A DNA stretch of 64,000 bases, taken from Solimonas aquatica (GTDB lineage: Bacteria > Pseudomonadota > Gammaproteobacteria > Nevskiales > Nevskiaceae). Below are positions 17,478 to 25,867 of this stretch, in pieces (positions within the stretch are counted from its first letter, which is position 1; the number at the start of each line of letters is the position of its first letter). The translations under genes and the position numbers were made by a program. The stretch spans positions 62,001 to 126,000 of the forward strand of contig NZ_FOFS01000007.1 in NCBI RefSeq assembly GCF_900111015.1, read 5' to 3'. Under the pieces are notes generated by a model. The model was given only the letters and a program-made list of their open reading frames with translations, did no database searches and had not been told where the DNA came from.

Positions 17478-18826
17478 TGCGAGTGTTGCGGCCGGGTGGC
17501 GCGAGCCTGCGCTGGCAGCTGATCATGCTGGTGGTGATTTCGGTGCTGCTCAGCACCCTGGCTTTCATCGCGCTCACCCGCCTCGGGCCGCCGCCCAAGC
17601 CTGCGCCGCTGCCGCTGGGCGCCATCGCCGAGATGCTGCGCAGCGGCCGCACGGATATCACCAGCGAGTTGCGCGTCACGCTGCATCAGAGCGCCGCCGC
17701 GCCCACCGCGCCGCCAGGCCTGCACGCCGAGCCGGCGCAGCTGCAGGTGCTGGCGCGGCTGCTGCAATGCCCGCCGCAGGCGCTGCGCTTCTATCGTGAC
17801 CGCGACACCGTGCCGGCGCTGGCCCCGCCGCCCGGTGCGCCGCCCGGCGCCTCGCCGGTGCCGGACGTGGTGGTAGGCCAATGGCTGGCGGCCCTGCAGC
17901 AGGGTGATCACTGGCGCATCGTGCACCGTCAGCCGCAAGCCTTCTGGACGCCCTGGCTGCGCAGCCTCTTGCTGCTGTCGGCGGTTTCGCTGTGTCTGGT
18001 GCTGCTGCCGACCATCGCCCTGGCCAGCCGCATCGCGCAGCCCTTGCAGCGGCTGGCGGAACACGCGCGCGGGCCCTGGCGCGCCGATCTGTTCACGGAT
18101 GCCGCGAGCCTGCCGCGCGAGATCAAGATTCTGGCCGAAGCCCTGTCCGCCATGCAGCGGCGCCTGGAACAGAATGTGGAAGAGCGCACGCGCATGCTGG
18201 TGGCCATCGCGCACGATCTGCGCACACCGCTGACGCGCCTGGCGTTCCGTCTGGAGAGCCTCGGCCCTGCGTCGCGCGACAAGGCCGCCGCCGATCTGGC
18301 CGAAATGCGCGCGATGATCGAAAGCCTGCTGGAGTTCGTGCGCGGCAACGGCCGGCAGCTGGCGCTGGAGCGGCTGGATCTGTCGGCGCTGCTCAGCACG
18401 GTCTGCGATGGCTATCTCGATACCGGCGCCAGCCTCGCCCTGCAGATGCCGGAGCGCATCATCGTGCAGGCCGATGCCACGGCGCTGCGCCGCCTGTTTC
18501 TCAACCTCATCGACAACGCGCTGCGCTACGCCGGGCAGATCGAGATCGAAGCCTGGCAGAGCGGGGAGGCGGTGCGCATCGAATTCCGCGATCGCGGTCC
18601 CGGCGTGCCGGAAGCGGCGCTGGAACGCATCTTCGATCCCTTCTTCCGCGTCGATGAAGCGCGCGGCCGCTCCGAGGGCAATCTCGGCCTGGGCTTGGCC
18701 AATGCCCGGCTGATCGCGCGCAAGCACGGCGGCGAGCTCAGCGCGCGCAACCGGCCGGACGGCGGCCTGTGTCTGACGCTGAGCCTGCCCCGGCAGGCGC
18801 TGCCCCTGCCCGGCTTCGGGCAATAA
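17477..18826 (+). CDS. sensor histidine kinase (EnvZ-like)
   Basis: 449-aa inner-membrane kinase. TM1 is near residues 15-32, followed by a Pro-rich periplasmic sensor region (PPPKPAPLPLG and later PPPGAPPGA), TM2 near 160-180, a HAMP segment (SRIAQPLQRLAEHA), the H box IAHDLRTPLTRL (His near residue 245), the N box (LFLNLIDNALRYA), G1 (FRDRGPGVP) and G2 (GNLGLGLANA). It phosphorylates the upstream regulator, with which it overlaps by 1 bp. The proline-rich short sensor is typical of EnvZ/RstB-like kinases; the signal is unknown. Confidence 0.94.
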   Translation: MRVLRPGGASLRWQLIMLVVISVLLSTLAFIALTRLGPPPKPAPLPLGAIAEMLRSGRTDITSELRVTLHQSAAAPTAPPGLHAEPAQLQVLARLLQCPPQALRFYRDRDTVPALAPPPGAPPGASPVPDVVVGQWLAALQQGDHWRIVHRQPQAFWTPWLRSLLLLSAVSLCLVLLPTIALASRIAQPLQRLAEHARGPWRADLFTDAASLPREIKILAEALSAMQRRLEQNVEERTRMLVAIAHDLRTPLTRLAFRLESLGPASRDKAAADLAEMRAMIESLLEFVRGNGRQLALERLDLSALLSTVCDGYLDTGASLALQMPERIIVQADATALRRLFLNLIDNALRYAGQIEIEAWQSGEAVRIEFRDRGPGVPEAALERIFDPFFRVDEARGRSEGNLGLGLANARLIARKHGGELSARNRPDGGLCLTLSLPRQALPLPGFGQ

Positions 18827-18926
18827 ATCAACAATAGTGTTGACTGCTTGATCCGGATCAATGCCCGGATGCGGGCCCGGTGCGAGTCTGCGCGCACCTT
18901 GTGAGCCGCTCAGGGAGGAGACCCTC

Positions 18927-19295
18927 ATGCTCCATCAATCTTTTGCATCCTTGCTGGAGCTGGCCTTCGGCGTGCAGTTCCTGGCCGTCGCCGCCGTGCT
19001 GTTCACGCTGTTGCTGGCGGACCGTTACAAGGACCGCCTGCCGCTGCGTCAGCTGCTGGAGGCGCACTTCCGCCGCTCGCTGCTGTACGTGATGCTGGGC
19101 CGGCGCGGGCGCAACACCCAGGCGTATCTGGAACAGGTGTCCACCCGCGAACTGGAACAGCATCTGCAGACCTGCAACGGCTGTCCGCAGCGCACGCAGT
19201 GCATCGAAGTGCTGCGTGAAGGCCTGGAACCCAACTGTTACAACTTCTGCCCCAACAACGGCATGATCAAGCGCCTGGGCTCCACGCCCGGCTGA
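18927..19295 (+). CDS. small membrane-anchored Cys-rich protein (DUF6455-like)
   Basis: About 122 aa. One N-terminal transmembrane helix (ALEFGVQ-type region; FLAVAAVLFTLLLADRY) is followed by a basic stretch and a C-terminal Cys motif: CNGCPQRTQC, then CYNFCPNNGMI. The spacing resembles the DUF6455 family, thought to bind a metal or Fe-S centre; this is pattern recognition only. A GGAGGAG ribosome site precedes the ATG. It lies 100 bp after the histidine kinase with no terminator seen between, so it may belong to the same transcript. Confidence 0.65.
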   Translation: MLHQSFASLLELAFGVQFLAVAAVLFTLLLADRYKDRLPLRQLLEAHFRRSLLYVMLGRRGRNTQAYLEQVSTRELEQHLQTCNGCPQRTQCIEVLREGLEPNCYNFCPNNGMIKRLGSTPG

Positions 19296-19349
19296 GCGCG
19301 CGAGGTTCCGGCGCCGCCTGAGGCGGCCGGCGCCGGAGACGCCCGGGCA

Positions 19350-19775
19350 TCAGACGATGCTCAGCCGCACGTCGATGTTGTTGCGCGTGGCATTGGAATA
19401 CGGGCAGACGATGTGCGCGCGTTCCACCAGGGTCTTGGCCTGCTCGCGATCCATGCCGGGCAGGCTGATCGCCAGATCCACCTCGATGCCGAAACCGGTG
19501 GGGATGGCGCCGATGCCCACCGTACCCTTCACACTGACATCCGCCGGAATCGGCAGCTTGTCGCGCGCGGCGACGAACTTCAGCGCGCCCAGAAAGCAGG
19601 CGCTGTAGCCGCTGGCGAACAGCTGCTCGGGGTTGGTGCCTTCACCGCCGGCGCCGCCCAGCTCGCGCGGTGTGGTGAGGCGCAGGTCCAGACGGCCGTC
19701 CTCGCTGAGGGCACGGCCGTCACGGCCGCCGGTGGCGGTGGCGGTGGCGCGGTACAGCACTTTTTCAATCGACAT
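19350..19775 (-). CDS. ohr: organic hydroperoxide resistance protein Ohr
   Basis: 141-aa thiol peroxidase that reduces organic hydroperoxides with lipoyl reductants. OsmC/Ohr fold with both catalytic cysteines: [18 protein letters not shown] (peroxidatic) and [17 protein letters not shown] (resolving). The start MSIEKVLY is chosen because AGGAGA lies 6 nt upstream. It is divergently spaced from nothing; it follows ohrR in the same direction, with a probable OhrR operator between them. Confidence 0.95.
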   Translation of the reverse strand: MSIEKVLYRATATATGGRDGRALSEDGRLDLRLTTPRELGGAGGEGTNPEQLFASGYSACFLGALKFVAARDKLPIPADVSVKGTVGIGAIPTGFGIEVDLAISLPGMDREQAKTLVERAHIVCPYSNATRNNIDVRLSIV

Positions 19776-19849
19776 GAGCAATCTCCTGGTGAGTGGGTGT
19801 CTCTCGCGGCTTGCGGCCCCGCACGGCTTGCGAGACCGTGAAGGCGTAT

Positions 19850-19872
19850 GCGATTTAGTCGCACACGATATA
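19850..19872. promoter_or_regulatory. probable OhrR operator upstream of ohr
   Basis: On the minus strand the site begins TATATCG and continues GCGA, then AAATCGC. It matches, position by position with few mismatches, the site in front of ohrR at 20362-20384. It lies between ohrR's end and ohr's start, where MarR-type repression of ohr would be expected. Confidence 0.7.
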
Positions 19873-19885
19873 TTCAGGACAAAAA

Positions 19886-20350
19886 TCAGGCGGCGTGCTG
19901 CAGCAGCGAATCACGCAGCTGCACGATCTGTTCCCGCAACTGCCTGAGCTCGGCCGGATGCTGGTTCATGGCCTGCAGCATGCAGGCGGGAATGTCGCGG
20001 GCCTTGGCGCGCAGCCTGCGTCCGGCGGCGCTGAGCGTGACCAGCACCTGCCGCTCGTCCTCGGCGGCGCGCGTGCGCGTCAGCAGGCCGGCGGCCTCCA
20101 GGCGCTTGAGCAGGGGCGTGAGTGTGGAGGATTCCAGGAACAGCCGTGCGCCGATCTCGTTGACGGTGAGCGAATCGGCCTCCCAGAGCGTGAGCATCAC
20201 CAGGTACTGCGGATAGGTCAGCTCCAGCGCCTGCAGCAGCTCGCGGTAGACCTTGTTGAGCGCGTGCATCGCCGAGTAGATGGCAAAGCACAGCTGCTCG
20301 TCCAGGGTCAGGGCGCGGTCCTGTGCGTCGCTGGCGGCGGTCTTGGGCAT
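19886..20350 (-). CDS. ohrR: OhrR, MarR-family peroxide sensor
   Basis: 154-aa winged-helix repressor of ohr. The redox-sensing cysteine is at residue 21 ([16 protein letters not shown]), exactly where 2-Cys and 1-Cys OhrR proteins have it. The DNA-binding region follows: [19 protein letters not shown] and the wing [14 protein letters not shown]. The MPKTAAS start is chosen because a longer frame runs through the operator. Operators in front of both ohrR and ohr suggest autoregulation. Confidence 0.93.
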   Translation of the reverse strand: MPKTAASDAQDRALTLDEQLCFAIYSAMHALNKVYRELLQALELTYPQYLVMLTLWEADSLTVNEIGARLFLESSTLTPLLKRLEAAGLLTRTRAAEDERQVLVTLSAAGRRLRAKARDIPACMLQAMNQHPAELRQLREQIVQLRDSLLQHAA

Positions 20351-20361
20351 GGCCGGCAATT

Positions 20362-20384
20362 TATATCGCACGCGATTTAATTGC
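20362..20384. promoter_or_regulatory. probable OhrR operator upstream of ohrR
   Basis: Contains the perfect palindrome ATCGC-AC-GCGAT inside an AT-rich frame (TATATCGC ... GATTTAATTGC), 12 bp before the ohrR start. It is repeated in inverted orientation before ohr, which supports one repressor serving both genes. Confidence 0.7.
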
Positions 20385-20507
20385 AAGTGACGCCGCCTGT
20401 AAAACCATCCTTTGGTTAGGGGGAAAAAACGCTCCGGCCTTTTAAGATGCAAGGATCGCGACCCTTGTGTCGCGAATCGACCGATCGAAAAAACTCAGGG
20501 GAGCTTC

Positions 20508-21758
20508 ATGTTGCGTATCGACAAGTACCGCATCGCGGTGGCGATGCTGTTTACCGTGCCTGCGGCTCAGGCCAGTATCGGCCTGTTCGAGCACGGCTCC
20601 GGCATCAAGTCGATGGGCATGGGCGGACTCAGCTATGCAGTGGGCGAGGAAACCACCGTGCTGCCGACCAACCCGGCCTTGCTGCAGGGCATGGGCAAGC
20701 GCCTGGATCTGGGCGTGGATGTGCTGCATCCCGACGCCAATGCCACGATCCACGACAACCCGGCGGCGCCGGATCAGCGCAGCCGCACGTCCGGGCGCCA
20801 CTGGTATCCGGTGCCGCAGGGAGGCTTTGCCCTGCCGCTGAGCCCGAGCCTGAGCTACGGGCTTTCCGTGTACGCCGCCGGCCTGGGACCGGACTACCGC
20901 CAGAATCCGTTTGCGCGCTTCGGCGGTGATCCGCGCGGCAGCGTCAGCTTCGCCTACATGGGCGTTGCCAATGCCCTGGCCTGGCAGCTCAGCGAGCATC
21001 ACAGCCTGGGCGCCAGCATCAACCTGGGTTATCAGTCGATCAACATCAAGGGCCTGGGCTTTCTGGGCAGTCTGTCGCAGACGCCGGACAAGGTCAGCGA
21101 TCAGGGCCGCGACCAGGCTTTCGGCCTGGGCTTCTCCCTGGGCTGGCGCGGGCAGCTGCTGCCGACACTGACGGCCGGCGTCGGCTATCGCAGCAAGGTG
21201 TGGACACAGAAATTCAATGACTACCGCGGCCTGATCCCCAACGGCGGAGAGTTCGATCTGCCGGCGATCTGGGGCGCGGGCCTGGCCTGGACGCCGGTGG
21301 CGCCGCTGATGCTGGGCGCGGAATTCCAGCGCTTCGAGTTCGCCCGTGAGAGCACTTTCCACAACCGCATCGATCAGCTCACGCCGAGCAAGCCGCTGGG
21401 CGCCAAGGGCAGCGCCGGCTTCGGCATGAACAGCATCAATGCCTACAAGCTGGGTGTCGCCTGGCAGGCCAGCCCCAGCGTACAGCTGCGCGGCGGCTAT
21501 CTGTATTCCACGCAGGGCAATGCGCAGACGCAGACGCTGTTCGGCATTCTCGCACCCATCACCACCACCAGCGTGTACTCCGCCGGCGGCAGCTACACGC
21601 ATGGCGACTGGGAGTTCAGTGGCAATGGCTATTACGGGCCGCAGACCACGGTGACCGGCCGCAATTCCATTCCCGCCGCCTTCGGCGGGGGTGAAGCGGA
21701 TCTGCGTTTCCGCAACTGGGGTCTGGGCGCGTCCATCGGCCGTCGCTTCGGGCGCTGA
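20508..21758 (+). CDS. FadL/TodX-type outer membrane transporter
   Basis: 416-aa outer-membrane barrel for long-chain fatty acids or hydrophobic compounds. After a signal peptide (AVAMLFTVPAAQAS) comes the family start GLFEHGSGIKSMGMGGLSYA with ETTVLPTNPALL, the plug-like N-terminus of OmpP1/FadL proteins. Amphipathic strands alternate to the end, which finishes in LGASIGRRFGR rather than the usual terminal aromatic. Start MLRIDKYRI follows a GGGGAG ribosome site. Upstream in-frame codons are rejected because they precede this site. It is shorter than E. coli FadL by about 30 residues. Confidence 0.85.
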   Translation: MLRIDKYRIAVAMLFTVPAAQASIGLFEHGSGIKSMGMGGLSYAVGEETTVLPTNPALLQGMGKRLDLGVDVLHPDANATIHDNPAAPDQRSRTSGRHWYPVPQGGFALPLSPSLSYGLSVYAAGLGPDYRQNPFARFGGDPRGSVSFAYMGVANALAWQLSEHHSLGASINLGYQSINIKGLGFLGSLSQTPDKVSDQGRDQAFGLGFSLGWRGQLLPTLTAGVGYRSKVWTQKFNDYRGLIPNGGEFDLPAIWGAGLAWTPVAPLMLGAEFQRFEFARESTFHNRIDQLTPSKPLGAKGSAGFGMNSINAYKLGVAWQASPSVQLRGGYLYSTQGNAQTQTLFGILAPITTTSVYSAGGSYTHGDWEFSGNGYYGPQTTVTGRNSIPAAFGGGEADLRFRNWGLGASIGRRFGR

Positions 21759-21820
21759 AGAGCCGGGCGGCGCGCGGATGCCGCCCTTGATTAAAAACTG
21801 CCAAGAGAGGAGAGAGTTTC

Positions 21821-22228
21821 ATGAGCGCTTACGCTGCCGTGCTGCTGTACATGCTTTGGATGGTGCTGCTGGTGCTGGTCTATGCCGGCCCGCGCATTCC
21901 GCAGGCGCTGATGGGCATCAAGGCCATCGACAGCTGGGAACGCAACAAGACGCCCAGTGATCCGATGTTCTTCCAGCGTGCCAAGGGCGCGCATCTGAAC
22001 TGCATCGAGAATCTGCCGCTGTTCATCGGCGTGGTGGCCATCGCCGGCCTGATGAACCGCATCGAAGTCGCCAACGGCGTTGCCGCCTATGTGCTCTACG
22101 CGCGCGTCGCGCAGGGCCTGGTGCACATGCTCGGCACCTCCTTCATGCTGATCATGGCGCGCGCCACGTTCTTCCTGATTCAGATGGCGCTGATCGCCTA
22201 CATCGCCGTCATGCTGCTGCTGGCTTAA
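21821..22228 (+). CDS. MAPEG family membrane protein
   Basis: 135 aa with four transmembrane helices, the MAPEG arrangement (membrane-associated proteins in eicosanoid and glutathione metabolism). The polar loop between helices 1 and 2 holds FFQRAKGAHLNCIENLPLFIGVVAIAG, matching the family's R-x-x-x-x-N-x-x-E-x-x-P pattern. AGAGGAGAGAG precedes the ATG. Bacterial members are often glutathione-linked detoxification proteins; the substrate is unknown. Confidence 0.9.
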   Translation: MSAYAAVLLYMLWMVLLVLVYAGPRIPQALMGIKAIDSWERNKTPSDPMFFQRAKGAHLNCIENLPLFIGVVAIAGLMNRIEVANGVAAYVLYARVAQGLVHMLGTSFMLIMARATFFLIQMALIAYIAVMLLLA

Positions 22229-22242
22229 AGCTTGCCCCTACG

Positions 22243-22276
22243 GGCCTGCGCGCCGGGGCGCCAGGCTCGTTTTTTT
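22243..22276 (+). terminator. intrinsic terminator after the MAPEG gene
   Basis: Stem GCCTG-GCGCC pairing with GGCGC-CAGGC (one bulged base) followed by CG and seven T. It is 15 bp past the stop codon. Confidence 0.75.
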
Positions 22277-22318
22277 GTGACGACAAAAAACCGCGTCGGG
22301 AAGCTGCGCCTGATTTTG

Positions 22319-22352
22319 TTGACACTGTTAAGTTAATGGTGTCAACTTAACA
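22319..22352. promoter_or_regulatory. overlapping palindromes in front of the TetR gene
   Basis: Two interleaved inverted repeats: TTGACAC (22319-22325) with GTGTCAA (22339-22345), and TGTTAAGTT (22326-22334) with AACTTAACA (22344-22352), the latter perfect with 9-bp arms. They end 3 bp before the TetR start codon, a position suited to autorepression. TTGACA could also serve as a -35 box. Confidence 0.75.
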
Positions 22353-22355
22353 TCC

Positions 22356-23033
22356 ATGGCCAGAAAGAAATTCCCGGACGAGGTGCGTGCGCGCAAGCGC
22401 GACGACATCCTGGATGTCGCCATGAGCGTGTTCGAGGCCGACGGCCTGGAGGCCTTGAGCTTTCGTCGTCTGGCCGACGGCATGGACCTGAGTCACTCCG
22501 CGCCGTATCGCTACTTCGCCAGCAAGGAAGAGCTGGTCAACGCGCTGCGCGCCCGCGCCTATCGCTGGATCGAGCGCGAGATGCTCGATGCCATCGACGG
22601 CATCAGCGGCCCCGAACAGCAGCTGGAAGCCGTGGCAGCCGCCTACATCCGCTCCGGCCTGGAGCGTCCGCACCGCTACGCGCTGATGTTCTTCAATCTC
22701 AATGACGTCGACACGCTGCGCGATTTTCCCGAGCTGGCGGCCGCCAAGCGCGATGCGCTGGACGTGTGCACGCGGGTGATCGCGGCCGGCCAGCAGAGCG
22801 GCGATTTCCCCAGGACCCTGGACCCGCTGACGGTCGCGCATCTGTTCTGGATCGGCGCGCACGGCGTGGTGTCGCTGCAGGTGGCCGGGCAGTTCGTGAT
22901 GGGGCGCACGGTGCAGCAACTGGTGCCCACGCTGATCCACACCTTGCGCATGGGCATGGAACATTTCAAACAAACCGCAAGGCCGAAGGCGCGAGCCAAG
23001 GCCGCGGGGGCAAAGGAGAAACGTCGTGGCTGA
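22356..23033 (+). CDS. TetR family regulator
   Basis: 225 aa. N-terminal helix-turn-helix: RDDILDVAMSVFEADGLEALSF, RRLADGMDLSHSAPYRYFAS, then KEELVNALRARAY. The C-terminal helical domain resembles the WHG/TetR_C groups (HLFWIGAHGVVSLQ). The extreme C-terminus is Lys/Arg/Ala-rich. The interleaved palindromes just upstream are likely its operator. The gene overlaps the next one by 8 bp, so it probably controls the downstream hydrolase and isomerase-like genes. Confidence 0.92.
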   Translation: MARKKFPDEVRARKRDDILDVAMSVFEADGLEALSFRRLADGMDLSHSAPYRYFASKEELVNALRARAYRWIEREMLDAIDGISGPEQQLEAVAAAYIRSGLERPHRYALMFFNLNDVDTLRDFPELAAAKRDALDVCTRVIAAGQQSGDFPRTLDPLTVAHLFWIGAHGVVSLQVAGQFVMGRTVQQLVPTLIHTLRMGMEHFKQTARPKARAKAAGAKEKRRG

Positions 23034-23925
23034 ATCCCCAACAAGCAGCGTCCGCAGCAGCCAGGTCATGCCGCTGCCCCGGCGCATTCCCTTCCAGTTT
23101 CCGGATGATCTGCAGCCCTGCTGGAAGCCGGCCGATCCGGAGTTCTGCGCCATGGTCAACGGCGCGTCGCTGAGCATGCCGTATCTGGAGCCGTTTCTGA
23201 TCCGCACCGTGCGCGAGGCCATCGCCGACATCGACGACGCCTTCGTGCAGGAGTCCGGCCGCGCCTTCAACATGCAGGAGCAGCAGCACTACCAGACGCA
23301 TCGCCGCTTCAACGAGCTGCTCAAGGCCAAGCGCTATCCGGAACTGGCGGTGATCGAGCAGGACATGCAGGCCTATTACGCGCGGCTGTCGCAAAAGAGC
23401 CTGCGCACGCGCATGGCCTACACCGCCGGCTTCGAGGCCATGACCCTGGGCGTGACGCGCTGGCTGGTGGAAAACCGCGTGCGCCTGTTCGGCGGCGGCG
23501 ACACCCGCGTGGCGTCCTTCATCCTCTGGCATTTCGTCGAGGAGTCGGAACACAAGTGCGTGGCGCACGACGTCTATGCGGCAGCGTTCGGCGGCGGGCC
23601 GGGCGCTTACTTCGCGCGCATGCTGGGCGTGTTTCACGGCTCGCTGAGCGTGATGTGGTTTTCCATGCGCGGGTACAAGGCGATCCTGAAGAAGGACGGC
23701 CTGTGGTACAGCCTGCGTTCGCGTCTGCGTCTGGCCGCGCGCCTGGGCTCCTTCGTGCGCACCGTGGCGCCGTATCTGCTGCGCGCCACCTTGCCGGGCC
23801 ACGATCCGCGCCGTGAGCCCGATCCGCAATGGGTGCAGGACTGGATCGCCGCCTATCCCTCGGCCCCGCCCGAGACGGTGCCGCTGCTCGACACCGCACA
23901 TCCGGCAATGCCGGTGCCGTTCTAG
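23026..23925 (+). CDS. PF10118-type predicted metal-dependent hydrolase
   Basis: 299 aa, the Metal_hydrol (PF10118) family. The helical core has acidic and histidine residues expected for a di-metal site: NMQEQQHYQTHRRFNE, AGFEAMTLG, and FILWHFVEESEHKCVAHDVY. Family chemistry is uncharacterised; it has a ferritin-like arrangement of E and ExxH residues. GTG start at 23026 after AAAGGAGAAAC; it overlaps the TetR gene by 8 bp. It is followed by a hairpin repeat and the two isomerase-like genes. Confidence 0.87.
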   Translation: MAESPTSSVRSSQVMPLPRRIPFQFPDDLQPCWKPADPEFCAMVNGASLSMPYLEPFLIRTVREAIADIDDAFVQESGRAFNMQEQQHYQTHRRFNELLKAKRYPELAVIEQDMQAYYARLSQKSLRTRMAYTAGFEAMTLGVTRWLVENRVRLFGGGDTRVASFILWHFVEESEHKCVAHDVYAAAFGGGPGAYFARMLGVFHGSLSVMWFSMRGYKAILKKDGLWYSLRSRLRLAARLGSFVRTVAPYLLRATLPGHDPRREPDPQWVQDWIAAYPSAPPETVPLLDTAHPAMPVPF

Positions 23926-23950
23926 GTTTTTGCCAGGCATTCCGGCGCCG

Positions 23951-24001
23951 GCGGGAATCCAGATGCTGCGTTTCGCTGTGCGGGGCGCAATGGATTCCCG
24001 C
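23951..24001. repeat. dispersed hairpin repeat
   Basis: Inverted repeat GCGGGAATCCA (23951-23961) and TGGATTCCCGC (23991-24001). A related copy with the same TGGATTCCCGCTG core is at about 59480, so this is a dispersed intergenic element. Confidence 0.75.
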
Positions 24002-24054
24002 TGGCGCGGCACGGACAAAGAATTTCACAACAGCAACTTTCGGGGAGTATCCAG

Positions 24055-24540
24055 ATGAGCAACCACGACGAACTCAAACCTTATCGCCAGCAGCTGGTCG
24101 GTCATGGCGCGCTGATGATTTTCTGCGCCGGCGTAATCGGTTTCGGCTTTCTGTTTTTCCTGATCGGCGAGATCAAGCTCTGGCCGATTCCCGGTACGCT
24201 GAACATCAAGCTGCCCGGCAGCTACGACGACTGGCGCATGGCGCACATGGAAGCGGTGGTCAACGGCGCAATCATGTGGATCCTGGCCGCGATTCTGCCG
24301 CTACTGCCGTTCTCGCTCGCCGGTCTGCGCCGCGCCGCCTACGGCATGATCATCGTCGCCTGGACCTTCGTGATCGCCTCGGCCATGAAGCCGCTGTTCC
24401 CCAACAGCCGCGGTCTGGCCGCCAGCGATCTGCTCAGCAACAACATCGTGTTCGGCCTGTTCTACGTGGGCGTGGTGCTGGTGATGGTGATCATGGCGCT
24501 GATCGCGTACCGCTCGCTGCGCGGCGGCAAGGCGGCCTGA
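24055..24540 (+). CDS. StyC-like four-helix membrane protein (copy 1)
   Basis: 161 aa with four transmembrane helices. It resembles styrene oxide isomerase (StyC), a haem-b membrane isomerase: RQQLVGHGALMIFCAGVIGF at the start, DDWRMAHMEAVVNGAIMW in helix 2 and FPNSRGLAASD between helices 3 and 4. The family His in helix 2 is kept. A GGGAG ribosome site lies 9 nt upstream. Tandem with a second homologue, it may be one subunit of a hetero-oligomer or a diverged duplicate. Actual substrate unknown. Confidence 0.75.
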   Translation: MSNHDELKPYRQQLVGHGALMIFCAGVIGFGFLFFLIGEIKLWPIPGTLNIKLPGSYDDWRMAHMEAVVNGAIMWILAAILPLLPFSLAGLRRAAYGMIIVAWTFVIASAMKPLFPNSRGLAASDLLSNNIVFGLFYVGVVLVMVIMALIAYRSLRGGKAA

Positions 24541-24544
24541 TGCC

Positions 24545-25072
24545 ATGAGCCTGTCCGCGCCGCTGGCGCCGGACCCGCAGACGCGCGCCGCGGAGCGCGC
24601 GCGTCTGCGGCTGCTGATGCACGGCGCGCTGGTTGCCGTCATCGGCCTGCTCTCGGGTTTCGGCTTCGTGTTCGTGATTCTGCAGGCCCTGACGGTATGG
24701 CCCGTCAGCCTGCCGCTGGACGCGCCGTTTCCCGGCAGCGAGCGCGGCTGGCGTGTGGCGCACGTGGCCGGCGTGATGAACGGCATGCTGATCATGCTCG
24801 CCGGCTTCGCCCTGCCGCATCTGCGCGCCAGCCTGCGCGCGCAGCGCTGGATCGTGGGCGGCATGATCTACACCGGCTGGGGCAACACGGTGTTCTTCCA
24901 CTGCGCCAACTTCTCCAGCAACCGCGGCCTCACGGCCGGCCCCAGCCGCTTCGGTGAAGCGGATTGGCCCGGCATCATCGGCTATCTGGTCGGCGGCAGC
25001 ACCATTCCGTTCACCATCACCGCGCTGCTGCTGATCGCGCTGGCGGCGGCGCGGCGGCTGCGTGAGGTCTGA
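24545..25072 (+). CDS. StyC-like four-helix membrane protein (copy 2)
   Basis: 175 aa, four transmembrane helices, closer to StyC than copy 1: WRVAHVAGVMNGMLIMLAG (StyC: ARAHSGPALNGM) and GWGNTVFFHCANFSSNRGLT (StyC: GWANVGFYLFSNFSPNRGLT) then GPSRFG. StyC isomerises epoxides to aldehydes using ferric haem b. The second haem-ligand region differs (FFHC in place of FYLF). It starts 4 bp after the stop of copy 1, so they are in one operon behind the TetR gene. Confidence 0.8.
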   Translation: MSLSAPLAPDPQTRAAERARLRLLMHGALVAVIGLLSGFGFVFVILQALTVWPVSLPLDAPFPGSERGWRVAHVAGVMNGMLIMLAGFALPHLRASLRAQRWIVGGMIYTGWGNTVFFHCANFSSNRGLTAGPSRFGEADWPGIIGYLVGGSTIPFTITALLLIALAAARRLREV

Positions 25073-25120
25073 TGCGCGGCGCGGCCCTGGTGGCCTGATG
25101 CCTCAGAACATGTAGAACGC

Positions 25121-25206
25121 GTAGGGTGGGTTAGCGCGCAGCGCGTAACCCACCATTTGTCCCGCGAGCGGTGGGTTACGCGGCTGCCGCCGCTAACCCA
25201 CCCTAC
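25121..25206. repeat. dispersed palindromic repeat
   Basis: Outer arms GTAGGGTGGGTTAGCG (25121-25136) and CGCTAACCCACCCTAC (25191-25206), each with an inner hairpin partner (GGGTTAGCG/CGTAACCC and GGTGGGTTACG). This GTAGGGTGGGTTAGCG family of repeats is common between genes in gamma- and betaproteobacteria. Confidence 0.85.
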
Positions 25207-25243
25207 GAAAGCTGCGAAGACCGTGCTGCAGAAACTGCAGCGC

Positions 25244-25618
25244 TCACTTCACGCCGCCGCCCATCAGGCGCACCAGCGCCGGCACCTTCACCGCCTGCAT
25301 GCGCTGCGCGATGTCCTGGCTCAAGCGCTGCGCCTGGCGAGCCTGCTCCGGGTCCAGGCCCTTGAGGCAGTAGTCATCGCCCACCGTCTGCACACCCTTG
25401 TCATTGGTGTTGAGCGCGCGGCACTGCGCCAGGGCCTGATAACTCTCGCGCTCGCGCGAACCGGCCTGGGCCACCGCCTCCTCGCGCACCGTCTGCAATT
25501 GCTGGGTGTAGTGCTTCAGCTGCCAGGCCATGAGGGCATAGACAGCCACGCCGGCCAGCGTCAGCACCAGCGTGGCGATACGAATCTGTGAAAGTCCTTT
25601 TTGCGGGACGAGTGACAT
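25244..25618 (-). CDS. hypothetical single-pass membrane protein
   Basis: 124 aa. A short cytoplasmic N-terminus (SLVPQKGLSQIR), one transmembrane helix (IATLVLTLAGVAVYALMAW), then a polar, probably coiled-coil periplasmic domain rich in Q/E/R with two cysteines (AQCRALN and DDYCLKG) that could form a disulfide. MSLVPQKG is chosen as start because CAGGAGCG lies just upstream. I do not recognise a family. No operon partner. Confidence 0.7.
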   Translation of the reverse strand: MSLVPQKGLSQIRIATLVLTLAGVAVYALMAWQLKHYTQQLQTVREEAVAQAGSRERESYQALAQCRALNTNDKGVQTVGDDYCLKGLDPEQARQAQRLSQDIAQRMQAVKVPALVRLMGGGVK

Positions 25619-25763
25619 GGCGCTCCTGCGGATTTCCTCGTTGTTGTGGGACGCATGATAAGGGCAGTGCAACCGTATCGCGGACAGCAGCGGATGCCAG
25701 CCGGCAGCCCCGGGCGTCATGTCGCCGATGCAAGGCCTTGATTCGGGGAGAGGCTGAAGGACT

Positions 25764-25800
25764 AGCGAATGGTGGTGGCCCCCTTACGGAAATCGAACGG
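25764..25800. repeat. degenerate att-like sequence left of the GTPase gene
   Basis: AGCGAATGGTGG at 25764-25775 is identical to 28318-28329, which runs into the tRNA-Phe 3' end copy. The following bases still contain a T-loop-like GGAAATCGAAC (tRNA copy: GGAATCGAACC). It could be an older recombination site at the same tRNA target. Confidence 0.45.
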
Positions 25801-25867
25801 ACATCTACAACCCGGTAGGGATGTAGCGGAAGTCGGCGGAAGTGCAGCCGCCCCGCCAAGCCAAACC

